Source: Agromyces atrinae (GTDB lineage Bacteria > Actinomycetota > Actinomycetes > Actinomycetales > Microbacteriaceae). From it: a stretch of 64,000 bases of DNA. A model generated the notes under the pieces. The model searched no databases, was not told where the DNA came from, and saw nothing but the letters and a program-made list of their open reading frames with translations. The stretch spans positions 868,001 to 932,000 of the forward strand of contig NZ_JACCBI010000001.1 in assembly GCF_013407835.1 (NCBI RefSeq), read 5' to 3'. The translations under genes and the position numbers were made by a program. Positions 35,743-44,214 of this stretch are shown piece after piece (within the stretch, counting starts at the first letter, position 1; the number at the start of each line of letters is the position of its first letter).

Positions 35743-36762
35743 ATGACGCGAGCGGACAGCGACGAACACTACGTTCTCGACCTCTGCGATGAGGTTCTCG
35801 GTTCAGCCGGCTCGCGCCAGCACCGATTCGACTGGCTCCTCGGTGACCCGGGCGCTCACGGCCGCCGAGTCAGGTTGCCCGTCGATTCTTTCTGGCCGAC
35901 GCATGGGATCGTCGTCGAGTACCGCGAGCGCCAACATGACGAGCCCATTGCGTTCTTCGACAAACCCGAACGACTGACGTTGAGCGGTGTACATCGTGGC
36001 ATTCAACGACGCATGTACGACGAGCGCCGAGATCATGTGATCCCCGAGCATGGTCTTCGGCTGTTTGTCATCCGCGCGAGCGACCTCGACAGCAAGCCGA
36101 GCGGACGGCTTCGGCGAAGCCGAGATGCCGACCTGCTCGCGATCGAATCGCTATTGGCGGGTGCACGGACGAATGAGCCACAACCTCATCCGTTGGGGGG
36201 CCCGGATGGAGTGAGAGAGCTCAGCGTGGGACAGCTACTACGCATGCATGCAGACATTCTCCGGGAGCTTCGTCGACGAGGGCTCGTGCGCACCAAGAAC
36301 GCGCCGCTCGGAGATCTGGCCGAGTATGCGGCCGCACTCGCTTACGGGGGTGTGCTCGCCAAGAACTCGAAGAAGTCGTTCGACCTCATTGCGCGCGATG
36401 GTCGACGGATACAAGTGAAGGCACGTTCCGTCGATCGCTCAACGAGCCCGTCACAGACCTTCTCCATCATTCGTACGCTAGATTTCGACGCGGCACTGTT
36501 CGTACTGATCGACTCGGAGACGAACGCCGTGAGCGCAGCGTACGAATGGCTTCCCGCCGACATAGAACTGCGCGGCCGATGGTCCAACCACACGAGGGGA
36601 CGGACGATCCGAATCAATCAGCTCGGTGCCGCTGGCACAGATGTGACGGCGCTCGTGAGTTCAGGATGGCTACAACTCCTCTCCGTCATCGATTCACTCG
36701 ATGGCGTCGTTCTCCCCGACCCAGGGGCGACCCACGCCGACGGTCCCGAACCTACTCAGTAG
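35743..36762 (+). CDS. Protein with two nuclease-like (PD-(D/E)XK-type) domains
   Basis: A 339-aa protein with two apparent restriction-endonuclease-like domains. The first (about 10-115) has RFDWLLGD, LPVDSFW, VVEYRERQHDE and RGIQRRMYDERRDHVIP, a pattern also seen in small standalone actinobacterial proteins. The second (about 175-290) has GDLAEYAAALAYGG, SFDLIARDGRRIQVKARS and ALFVLIDSET; Asp in FDLIA with Gln-x-Lys in IQVK fits a (D)-x-(E/Q)xK site. No methyltransferase is near. The gene appears less GC-rich than its flanks and lies between the direct repeats with an oppositely oriented nuclease-like gene, so it is likely acquired. A defence role is an inference. Confidence 0.6.
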   Translation: MTRADSDEHYVLDLCDEVLGSAGSRQHRFDWLLGDPGAHGRRVRLPVDSFWPTHGIVVEYRERQHDEPIAFFDKPERLTLSGVHRGIQRRMYDERRDHVIPEHGLRLFVIRASDLDSKPSGRLRRSRDADLLAIESLLAGARTNEPQPHPLGGPDGVRELSVGQLLRMHADILRELRRRGLVRTKNAPLGDLAEYAAALAYGGVLAKNSKKSFDLIARDGRRIQVKARSVDRSTSPSQTFSIIRTLDFDAALFVLIDSETNAVSAAYEWLPADIELRGRWSNHTRGRTIRINQLGAAGTDVTALVSSGWLQLLSVIDSLDGVVLPDPGATHADGPEPTQ

Positions 36763-36765
36763 GTT

Positions 36766-37353
36766 CTACTCCACTCGCCACGGATCAGGCATCGACTGCC
36801 GCCACGGATGCCCGTCGGGCAACCCAACACGCGACTCGAGCGCGTAGCCGTGAAAGTCTGCGGGGAGGAGGATCGGGGCAGCATCAGCGGGTGCTTCGAG
36901 CAGATCCCAGCGCCCCTCATATGCGGCAAAGGTCTTCAGAGGGACACGACTACGATCCACCGTCGTGTTTCTTTTGCCCGCGGCAATACCCGGCTCAGTT
37001 ATCCAATGCCAGTGGGTGATCCACGCCGCAGCGGCCACATGCGCCCGCGGAACTACGAAGCCGCGCACCGGCAGACGGTGGTTATCGGGTATCGCTGTGA
37101 AGATGAACCACTCGTGCTGGCTCCTCGGCGGCTGCTGTGCTTTGAGGCCCAAAGGCCAACTTGACCGCGGACTGTCTCCGCGAATCGACTTGACCTGCAC
37201 CTCGATCAAGTGACGTTCCAACCCCGTGTGGACGGCGAGGATATCGGTCCTCTCGATTCCGTCGCGCGTGAGCGCGGGAGCCCACCCGCGGCGCGCGAGT
37301 TCACTCGCCACCCAGTGTTCACCGATGGTCTTCGTCTGCTTCGTATCAGCCAC
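36766..37353 (-). CDS. PD-(D/E)XK nuclease-like protein
   Basis: A 195-aa protein with a restriction-endonuclease-like N-terminal half: GEHWVASELARRGWAPALT (helix with the conserved Glu), TDILAVHTG (Asp) and HLIEVQVKSIRGD (Glu-x-Gln-x-Lys). This resembles small actinobacterial proteins annotated only as hypothetical. The second half is rich in aromatic residues (WITHWHWITEPG). I chose GTG at 37353 because homology-like sequence starts there and TATACG lies about 7 nt upstream, fitting a leaderless transcript. It is convergent with the double-nuclease gene, 3 nt apart, inside the same repeat-bounded cassette. Confidence 0.6.
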   Translation of the reverse strand: MADTKQTKTIGEHWVASELARRGWAPALTRDGIERTDILAVHTGLERHLIEVQVKSIRGDSPRSSWPLGLKAQQPPRSQHEWFIFTAIPDNHRLPVRGFVVPRAHVAAAAWITHWHWITEPGIAAGKRNTTVDRSRVPLKTFAAYEGRWDLLEAPADAAPILLPADFHGYALESRVGLPDGHPWRQSMPDPWRVE

Positions 37354-37392
37354 AGGCAGAGCGTATAGCGGCGCGAGTCCCTCCGAGCCCGG

Positions 37393-37427
37393 ATGACATT
37401 CGACGAGTGGCTGCGAAGCGACGACCA
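37393..37427. repeat. Direct repeat, right copy (original 3' end of the reductase gene)
   Basis: A perfect copy of 35664-35698. Read in the reductase frame, this copy runs MTFDEWLRSDDHSRPNG and stops at 37444-37446, only 3 nt before the stop of the convergent HEAT gene. It is therefore best read as the original end of the reductase gene, split off by the inserted cassette. Confidence 0.85.
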
Positions 37428-37449
37428 CAGTCGCCCGAACGGCTGAGGT

Positions 37450-38136
37450 TCAGACGAGCGCCGAGAGTCGCTTCTTCCGGAGGTTCTCCTTCACGATCCA
37501 CACGATGTCGGCGTCGACTGTCGGCAGAGCCCGGAACGCGATAAGGCCCGGCGTCGGGTCGGCGGCCACGGCGACGCTCCATCCATAGCCCAGCGCCTGC
37601 CGCAACGAGCGCACGTCGGGGCGCGATCGCTCAGTGCGCGGCAGCGCTGCGAGATGCTCGGTGCAGAGTCGGCAGACGTCGAGAGCGAGTGCGGCGGATT
37701 CAGGGGCGCGAAGCAACCGCGGTTCGCAGATCGCCGCGACGGCCGCGCGTTGTACGAGCGGATCCGCGTCATCCGCCCAGCGACGCACGATCGCGGCGAG
37801 CGCGTCGGGGGTCGCATCACCGAGGAGCTGCAGGCCTCTCGCCACACCCTCGCGCACACGCCATCGTTCGTCTGCGGCGAGCGCGCGAGCACGCACCTCG
37901 ATCGCCGGGTCGTCGGCGCGACGCCCCCGTGCGGCGGCGACGCAGAGCATCGCATACTCCCCGCCGTCACGTTCGAGCTCATCGATCGCCGCCTCGTCGG
38001 CTACGCGCGCGACGGCATCGACCAGCGTGAGGTTCGCACGGGGGCCGGGAAGACCGGAATGCGCGTCGAGATAGGCGGGCCAGTCTGCGACCGGTATCGC
38101 ACGGAGTTCGGCATCGACGTCAGAAGTGCGCGACAT
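37450..38136 (-). CDS. HEAT-repeat-like protein
   Basis: A 228-aa soluble helical protein. Segments such as EVRARALAADERWRVREGVARGLQ, DALAAIVRRWADDADPLVQRAAVAAI and LVDAVARVADEAAIDELERDGGEYA look like HEAT repeats of the phycocyanobilin-lyase/PBS type. The C-terminus is basic (KENLRKKRLSALV). There is no catalytic signature; a scaffold role is likely but unproven. It is convergent with the ancestral reductase gene end and lies 10 nt downstream of the ankyrin-protein gene in the same direction. Confidence 0.65.
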   Translation of the reverse strand: MSRTSDVDAELRAIPVADWPAYLDAHSGLPGPRANLTLVDAVARVADEAAIDELERDGGEYAMLCVAAARGRRADDPAIEVRARALAADERWRVREGVARGLQLLGDATPDALAAIVRRWADDADPLVQRAAVAAICEPRLLRAPESAALALDVCRLCTEHLAALPRTERSRPDVRSLRQALGYGWSVAVAADPTPGLIAFRALPTVDADIVWIVKENLRKKRLSALV

Positions 38137-38146
38137 AACCGAGACC

Positions 38147-38944
38147 CTACGCGGGGGCGAGTGCCCGATCGATCTCGGCGACGATTGCCGTGTATCCGTT
38201 CGAGACCGCGAGGTCGCGCGGCATCACCCCGTTGCCCTCCGGCAATCTCGGATCGGCGCCCGCGTTCAGCAACGCGGCGACCACACGCACGTGGTCGTCG
38301 CTTCCGTTGCCCAGGATGATCGCCTCGTGCAGCGCCGTCCAGCCGAGGTTGTTGATGTGATCGACCGGCACTCCCGCTTCGATAAGCATCTCGACGGTGC
38401 TCACGTACCCGTGCTCGGATGCGGGAATCAGCGCCGTTCCGCCGAAGCGATTGGTGGACGTCACGTCCGCGCCGTGATCGAGAGTCGCGCGAAGGATGTC
38501 GTCGAGGCCCTCGGCCCCGGCATAGAGGAACGCGGAGTCCTGTAGGTCGTCCTGCGCGTTCGGGTCTGCTCCTGCCTCGAGCAGCAGAACTGCGATCTCG
38601 ACCTGACCGGTCTTCGTCGCGGCGACCACCGGCGTGCGTCCCTGCTCGCCACGCTGTTCGAGGTCGGCCCCGGCGTCGATCGCGGCGCTCGCCGCAGCGG
38701 TGTCTCCCGAGGCGATCGCGTCGATGAGGGCGCTCGTCGCCGCGGCACGTTCTTCGTCGCTCGGTTCACTCGGTGTGGGCGTCACGGTCGGGGGCTCCGC
38801 GGTGAAGGTCGGTTGCGGTGTCGTCGGTCGGGGCTCTGGCGCAGCGGTCGCGCACGACGTGAGCACCCCGGCGGCGAGGGCCAGGCCGGATGCGGCGAGC
38901 GCGCGCCGAATCCTCCTCGCGCGAGGTGGAGGGGATTGCTGCAT
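38147..38944 (-). CDS. Ankyrin-repeat lipoprotein
   Basis: A 265-aa lipoprotein. The signal peptide ends in LTSC (about residue 31), followed by a Pro/Thr-rich linker and about five ankyrin repeats (about 65-262). Typical repeat pieces are ALIDAIASGDTAAASAAIDAGAD, VEIAVLLLEAGADPN and GWTALHEAI. It should sit on the outer face of the membrane and bind another protein; the partner is unknown. In other bacteria similar proteins accompany catalases or toxins, but none is adjacent. The ATG has AGGAGC upstream. Confidence 0.82.
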   Translation of the reverse strand: MQQSPPPRARRIRRALAASGLALAAGVLTSCATAAPEPRPTTPQPTFTAEPPTVTPTPSEPSDEERAAATSALIDAIASGDTAAASAAIDAGADLEQRGEQGRTPVVAATKTGQVEIAVLLLEAGADPNAQDDLQDSAFLYAGAEGLDDILRATLDHGADVTSTNRFGGTALIPASEHGYVSTVEMLIEAGVPVDHINNLGWTALHEAIILGNGSDDHVRVVAALLNAGADPRLPEGNGVMPRDLAVSNGYTAIVAEIDRALAPA

Positions 38945-39005
38945 GGGTGCTCCTGTGCGTCGCTACGTCTCTCGTCATCGCAGTCTCCCTCAGTAGCCTG
39001 GAGGA

Positions 39006-39539
39006 ATGATCACGAACCCCTACGCGGCGTTCCTTCCGCGCGGGTTCCAGGCCGCCGCAGCGCTCGAACCCGAGGAGTCGTGGTGGTCGTGGCGCGGTCA
39101 CGACGTGCACATCAGACGCGCCCAGCGGCCCGAGTCATCCGTTCGCCTTCTCGTGGTGCACGGTGCCGGCGGCCACAGCGGAGCGCTCTGGCCGCTCGCC
39201 GCCGTGCTCGCCTCGCGAGGAATCGATGTCGCTGCCGTCGATCTGCCTCTCATGGGCGGACGTCGTCGCCCGATCCGGCGGCGGTGCGCTACGACGACTG
39301 GGTCGAGTTGCTCGTCGACCTCATCGATGCCGAACGCGACGGTCGGCCGCTCCACCTGCTCGGTGCGAGCATCGGAGGTCTCCTCGCCTACGAAGTGTCG
39401 GCCCGGTCGCCCCACGTCACGGCCGTGGCCGCGACCTGCCTGCTCGGCGGACGCGCACGGTCTCTACCGGAAGTTCGGCTTCGGCCCCGCCGACGAGACG
39501 GCCATGGTGCGTGTCGCGGGCGACCTCGTCGCCCGGTGA
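39006..39539 (+). pseudogene. Hybrid remnant: alpha/beta hydrolase 5' part joined to GNAT acetyltransferase 3' end
   Basis: The first 80 codons encode an alpha/beta hydrolase start (LLVVHGAGGHSGALWPLAAVLAS, VAAVDLPL). At about 39250 the homology moves to another frame (one base lost), which carries YDDWVELLVDLIDAERDGRP and the nucleophile elbow LLGASIGGLLAYEVSARSP up to about 39445. Then the original frame resumes with AHGLYRKFGFGPADETAMVR, the typical C-terminus of a GNAT acetyltransferase. The cap and later half of the hydrolase and the core of the acetyltransferase are missing. This is best read as a deletion between two neighbouring genes plus a frameshift. The start has TAGCCT and GGAGG upstream. 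Confidence 0.7.
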
Positions 39540-39546
39540 GCGCGAG

Positions 39547-41784
39547 TCACCGAACGACCGTGAACGCCGCCGCACGCAGTTCCTCGATCCGCGATGACGG
39601 ACCGACGAGCAGAGTGAACTCGCCGGGCTCGACGACGCGTCGTTCCCGTGCATCGACGATGGTGCACTCGGCAACGGGGAGTTCGAGACGAACGGTCACC
39701 GTCTCCCCCGGGTCGACGTCGACCTGCCGATAGGTCTTCAGCTCGCGGTCCGCCCAGCTCGCCGAGGTCACCTCGTCGCGCACGTACATCTGAACCGTCT
39801 CGCGGGTGGGACGGGAGCCGGTGTTGGTGACGTCGACCTCCGCGACGATCGTGTCGTCCTCACTCAGTTCGGTGTGCACCAGCCGCACGTCCCCGTACTC
39901 GACTGTCGTGTAGCTCAGTCCCTCACCGAAGGCCCACGCGGGGGCCTGCGTGAGATCGGCATACCGGTCGCCGTGCTGCCCGCGGATCTGGTTGTAGTAC
40001 GTCGGCTGCTGACCGGCGTGACGCGCGAACGAGATCGGCAGTCGGCCGGTGGGCTCGATGGCGCCCGAGACGAGATCGGCGAGCGCCCGCCCTCCCTGCA
40101 TACCGGGGTTCGCCGCCCAGATGACCGCCGCAGCGGACGAGACGGATGACGGAAGCACGAGCGGTTTCGACGCGAGCAGCACGACGACGACCGGCGTGCC
40201 CGTCGCGATCACGGCATCCAGCAGAGCGTTCTGTCCTCCGATGAGTTCGAGTGTCGCGGTCGAGCGGCCCTCACCGACGAGTTCGATGCGATCACCGACC
40301 ACCACGACGGCGACATCCGCCGCCTGCGCCTCGGCGACGGCGTCCGCAATGAGGTCGGCGTCGGGGACACACGGCTGCAACAGCGGCGGGCGCGGCTGTC
40401 CATCCGGAAACGTCGGGCCGGCAGGGTCGGGTTCGAGCGTCAGGATGTCGGCGCCCCGCGTGTACCGCACGTCCCAGGCATCCACGCCGCGAAGCCCGTC
40501 GAGCACGGTCGTGATCATGTCCCGTGGTTGACCGTCGAGCCACCCCGCTTGACCGGAGCCGCCCGCCCAGTCACCGAGCTGGGTCTGCGCGTCATCGGCG
40601 AGTGGCCCTGAGACGGCGAGCCGCAGGCGCCGGTCGGCAGCGAGGGGAAGCACGCCGTCGTTCTCGAGCAGCACGAGAGAACGCTGCGCGACCTCGAGGT
40701 TGAGCGCGGCGTGCTCGGCGCTCCCGACGACGCCATCACGCTCGTCGGCGGGAAGGCGAGGGTTCTCGAAGAGGCCGAGCTCGAACTTGAGCGTGAGGAT
40801 GCGCGCGACGGCGGCGTCGAACGCGTCCTCCGCGAGGAGCCCGATCCGCACGGCCTCGAGAGCGCCCTCGAAGAACCTGGGCGTCGTCATCACCATGTCG
40901 TTGCCCGCGAGCACGGCTGCGGCGGCAGCGTGCGCATAGTCCGGCTGCACCCGCTGCTCCCACACCATGCGCCCGATGTTGTCCCAGTCGGTGATGAGGG
41001 TGCCGGTGTAAGCCCACTCGCCGCGGAGCACATCGCTCAGCAACCAGTCGTTCGTGGTGATCGGAACGCCGTCCATCGTCTGGTACCCGAGCATGAACGT
41101 ACGGCAGCCCTCGCGTGCCACACGCTCGAACGGCGGCAGGAACCACGATCGGAGCTTCCGCCTGGAGATGTCGGCCTCACTCGCATCGCGCCCGCCCTGC
41201 GTCTCCGAGTACCCGGCGAAGTGTTTCGCGGTCGCGAGGATCGCGGTCGAGTCGTCGAGCCCGTCACCCTGGTAGCCGCGCACCATCGCCGACGCGAGCT
41301 CGCCGATGAGAACAGGGTCCTCGCCGAACGTCTCGTCGACTCGCCCCCACCTCAGGTCGCGCGCGATGCAGAGCACCGGCGAGAACGTCCAGTGGATGCC
41401 GGTCGCCGAGACCTCGACCGCTGTCGCGCGTGCCACCCGTTCGACGAGGTCTGCATCCCACGAGGCCGCCATGCCGAGCTGCGTCGGGAAGATCGTCGCG
41501 CCCGGCCAGAACGAGTGCCCGTGGATGCAGTCCTCGCCGACGAGGAGCGGGATGCGCAGTCGCGTCTGATCGGTCAGTTCGTTCGCCCGCACGATGCGTT
41601 CGGGCGAGGTGTGCAGGATCGACCCCACGTGTCGCCTCAGGACATGGTCGTCGAGGTCGTCGCGCGCATCGAGCTGCAGCATCTGGCCGATCTTCTCCTC
41701 GACGGTCATGCGTCGGAGGAGGTCGTCGACGCGCTCGTCGATGGGGCGCCCGGGGTCACGGAAGGGGAGGTACTCGGTCGTCAT
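39547..41784 (-). CDS. Glycoside hydrolase family 3 beta-glucosidase
   Basis: A 745-aa cytosolic GH3 enzyme. The TIM-barrel domain (1-330) has LLVGEDCIHGHS, KHFAGYSETQGGRDAS and nucleophile Asp266 in TLITDWDNIG. The alpha/beta sandwich (about 370-590) includes LVLLENDGVLPL. A fibronectin-III-like domain closes the protein (about 630-745). It has no signal peptide, so it acts on imported oligosaccharides, probably beta-glucosides released by the GH5 enzyme encoded upstream. The ATG at 41784 is 16 nt after the GH5 stop, with no strong ribosome site. Confidence 0.92.
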   Translation of the reverse strand: MTTEYLPFRDPGRPIDERVDDLLRRMTVEEKIGQMLQLDARDDLDDHVLRRHVGSILHTSPERIVRANELTDQTRLRIPLLVGEDCIHGHSFWPGATIFPTQLGMAASWDADLVERVARATAVEVSATGIHWTFSPVLCIARDLRWGRVDETFGEDPVLIGELASAMVRGYQGDGLDDSTAILATAKHFAGYSETQGGRDASEADISRRKLRSWFLPPFERVAREGCRTFMLGYQTMDGVPITTNDWLLSDVLRGEWAYTGTLITDWDNIGRMVWEQRVQPDYAHAAAAAVLAGNDMVMTTPRFFEGALEAVRIGLLAEDAFDAAVARILTLKFELGLFENPRLPADERDGVVGSAEHAALNLEVAQRSLVLLENDGVLPLAADRRLRLAVSGPLADDAQTQLGDWAGGSGQAGWLDGQPRDMITTVLDGLRGVDAWDVRYTRGADILTLEPDPAGPTFPDGQPRPPLLQPCVPDADLIADAVAEAQAADVAVVVVGDRIELVGEGRSTATLELIGGQNALLDAVIATGTPVVVVLLASKPLVLPSSVSSAAAVIWAANPGMQGGRALADLVSGAIEPTGRLPISFARHAGQQPTYYNQIRGQHGDRYADLTQAPAWAFGEGLSYTTVEYGDVRLVHTELSEDDTIVAEVDVTNTGSRPTRETVQMYVRDEVTSASWADRELKTYRQVDVDPGETVTVRLELPVAECTIVDARERRVVEPGEFTLLVGPSSRIEELRAAAFTVVR

Positions 41785-41800
41785 GAGCGGCGATCGTCGA

Positions 41801-43288
41801 TCAGGCGACGCTGATGCGCCGCAGCACGGCATCGGTCACGGCAGTGACGCGCAGGGCGGAGTCGCCGAGTTCGACCGACACCTCGCCCGAGGCATCCAGT
41901 TCGACGTTCTCTCCCCCGCGAACGGTGTACTCGAGCCAGTCGCCCGCCGACAGCTCGACCACGAACGCGTCGCTCGACGGAGTCGTCGACCCGTCGACGC
42001 GATGCCAGTCGTGCTCGGCACGCACCTCGCCGTCCGCGTAACGGATCGCGACGGCATCCGCTTCTCGCACGCCGGCCATCGGCTCTCCCGTCGACGACCA
42101 CGACACCCCCTCACCACGGAATCCCCACGCCCAGACGGGCACGTCGAGCGGGGCTTCGGCGAAGAGCGCCGCAATGATCTCCGACCGCCAGACGCACGAG
42201 TCGATCGCCGCGTTCTCGAGGAACGCCCCGAGCACCGCTCGGGCGTGATCGGAACTCGGCGCCGGCCCGTCTCCGTTCGCGAACGCGACGATCTCGCCCC
42301 ACCCGTCGGGCGGCACGATGGACGCCGGCGAGGTCAACGTGTCGACCTTCTTCCAGGGCCAGTAGTTCCAGCCGATGCCGTTGTCCTCGTAGAGACGGTG
42401 CGCCGTGTAGACCCACGCCGGGTTGTTCTCGCCGCCCTCGCCCATGTAGATCGGCACGCCCAGGCGGTCACGGGCGTCGAGATACTCCTGGATGCTCGAT
42501 TCGTCGGGCGCACACCAATAGCGGTGGAACTGCAGCACCGAGTTGTCGTCCCAGCGCTCGTCGAAGATCGACCAGTTCGTTGCCCAGTGACTGCCCTCGT
42601 ACATGATGATGTGGTTCTCGTCGACCTCGCGGATGACGGCCGTCAGCTCCTTGTAGAGAGCGACGAGTTCCGCCGGATAGATGTCCTGCCACTCGTTCGG
42701 CAAGGGCTCGTTGAGCAGGTCGTAGCCCGCGACCACCGTGTTGTCGCGGTAGCGCGTGGCGATCTCGCGCCACAGGTCGAGCGTCAGTCTGCGGTAGCGC
42801 TCGTCCATGAAGAGCTCGGGCTTGTTGTTCGGAGAATCGTCGATGTTCGTGCCGGTCTGGCCGCCCGGTGCACCGTGCAGGTCGAGCAGCACCCACAGAC
42901 CGTTGCGACGGCTCCACTCGATGACGTCGTCGATCGCGTCGAACCCCGCCTCGATGAATCGGCCGTCGTCATCGATGACCTCGCGCGAGTTGATCGGCAG
43001 GCGAACGTGGTCGAACCCGGCTTCGGCGATGCGCTCGATGTCGCGCTCGGAGATGAACCGGGCGCGGAACTCCGACCAGAATTCGCGGGCCGTCTCGTCG
43101 CCGACGAGATCGCGGATGACGCGCTCGATCTGTCGCGGAGAGCTCGCATGGTCGGCGAACTTCCACATGTAGCCCTCGGGCAGCAGCCAGTTGCCGAGCC
43201 CGATGCCGCGGAGCACGAGGGTGCGGCCGTGTCCGTCGACGATGCGGGTGCCGTCGGTGCGCAGGAATCCATCGAAAGTGGTGGTCAT
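41801..43288 (-). CDS. Glycoside hydrolase family 5 (cellulase/exo-beta-glucanase-like)
   Basis: A 495-aa GH5-type enzyme without signal peptide. Catalytic residues are acid/base Glu194 in DLLNEPLPNEW and nucleophile Glu284 in IYMGEGGENNP. Further barrel motifs are GFDHVRLPIN and WVLLDLHGAPGGQ. A small C-terminal beta-rich domain (about 400-495) follows. It probably hydrolyses beta-glucosidic oligosaccharides brought in by the neighbouring ABC importer. I chose ATG at 43288, where homology begins; ATG at 43321, overlapping the permease stop, would add 11 residues and allow coupling. Confidence 0.88.
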   Translation of the reverse strand: MTTTFDGFLRTDGTRIVDGHGRTLVLRGIGLGNWLLPEGYMWKFADHASSPRQIERVIRDLVGDETAREFWSEFRARFISERDIERIAEAGFDHVRLPINSREVIDDDGRFIEAGFDAIDDVIEWSRRNGLWVLLDLHGAPGGQTGTNIDDSPNNKPELFMDERYRRLTLDLWREIATRYRDNTVVAGYDLLNEPLPNEWQDIYPAELVALYKELTAVIREVDENHIIMYEGSHWATNWSIFDERWDDNSVLQFHRYWCAPDESSIQEYLDARDRLGVPIYMGEGGENNPAWVYTAHRLYEDNGIGWNYWPWKKVDTLTSPASIVPPDGWGEIVAFANGDGPAPSSDHARAVLGAFLENAAIDSCVWRSEIIAALFAEAPLDVPVWAWGFRGEGVSWSSTGEPMAGVREADAVAIRYADGEVRAEHDWHRVDGSTTPSSDAFVVELSAGDWLEYTVRGGENVELDASGEVSVELGDSALRVTAVTDAVLRRISVA

Positions 43289-43317
43289 GGTGTCGCTTTC
43301 AGAGTGAGTCGCGTGGG

Positions 43318-44214
43318 TCATTTGAGGCCGGAGAGCGTGAATCCCTGCACGATGTAGCGCTGGAAGATCACGAAGATGATGAGGATCGGGATCACCATGA
43401 GGGATGCCGCGGCCATCTGCAGCGGCGGATTGATGGCGATCTGCTGGTTGAGGAGGGAGAGTCCGACCGAGAGGGTGTAGTTCTTCTGCTCGCCCGCGAT
43501 GATGAGCGGCCACAGGAAGCTGTTCCACCCGGCGATGAACGTGAGGATCGTCTGCACCGCGAGGATCGGCTTCGACATCGGCAGCACGACCTGGAAGAAG
43601 ATCCTGATCTCGCTCGCTCCGTCGAGACGGGCGGCTTCGAGCATCTCGGTGGGGATGGTCGACATGAACTGCCGGAAGAGGAAGATCCCGAACCCGCCGA
43701 CGAGCGTCGGCAAGGCGATGCCGATCAACGTGTTCGTGAGCTTCATGCCGTTGAGGATCAGGTAGGTCGGGATCATCGTGACCTGCACCGGGATCATCAT
43801 CGTCGCGAGCACGAGGACGAAGAGCGGCTCCCGACCGCGGAACTGGAACTTGCCGAAGGCGTATCCGGCCATCGCCATGAGGATCATGCCGATGAAGCCG
43901 AACAGCACGATGATGACCGTGTTGATCGTGTACCGACCGAAGTCGAGCTGCGTGAAGAGCTGCACGTAGTACTCGAACGTCACCGTCTGCGGGAAGGGCG
44001 TCGGCGGGTACTGCAGCGATTCGCTCGCGGGCTTCAGCGAAGTCGAGATCATCCAGAAGAACGGGAACGCCGTGATCGCGGCGCCGAGAGCGAGTACGAC
44101 TCCGATGAGGATGCGGGGCATCCGGGTGGGATCGGTGCGGGTACCCCGGCCGTTCCGGGTCGGAGGTTTCGTCGGAACGAGGGTGGGGCGACGTTCGCGA
44201 AGGCTAGTACTCAT
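43318..44214 (-). CDS. Carbohydrate ABC transporter permease (MalG-like)
   Basis: A 298-aa MalG/GanQ-type permease with six membrane helices. The EAA loop EMLEAARLDGASEIRIFFQVVLP is clear, as are LPTLVGGFGIFLFRQFM and the C-terminal VIFQRYIVQGFTLSGLK. It pairs with the MalF-type permease whose gene overlaps its start by 11 nt. No ATPase gene is present in the cluster, so a shared MsiK-type ATPase encoded elsewhere is probably used, as is usual in actinobacteria. Confidence 0.92.
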   Translation of the reverse strand: MSTSLRERRPTLVPTKPPTRNGRGTRTDPTRMPRILIGVVLALGAAITAFPFFWMISTSLKPASESLQYPPTPFPQTVTFEYYVQLFTQLDFGRYTINTVIIVLFGFIGMILMAMAGYAFGKFQFRGREPLFVLVLATMMIPVQVTMIPTYLILNGMKLTNTLIGIALPTLVGGFGIFLFRQFMSTIPTEMLEAARLDGASEIRIFFQVVLPMSKPILAVQTILTFIAGWNSFLWPLIIAGEQKNYTLSVGLSLLNQQIAINPPLQMAAASLMVIPILIIFVIFQRYIVQGFTLSGLK

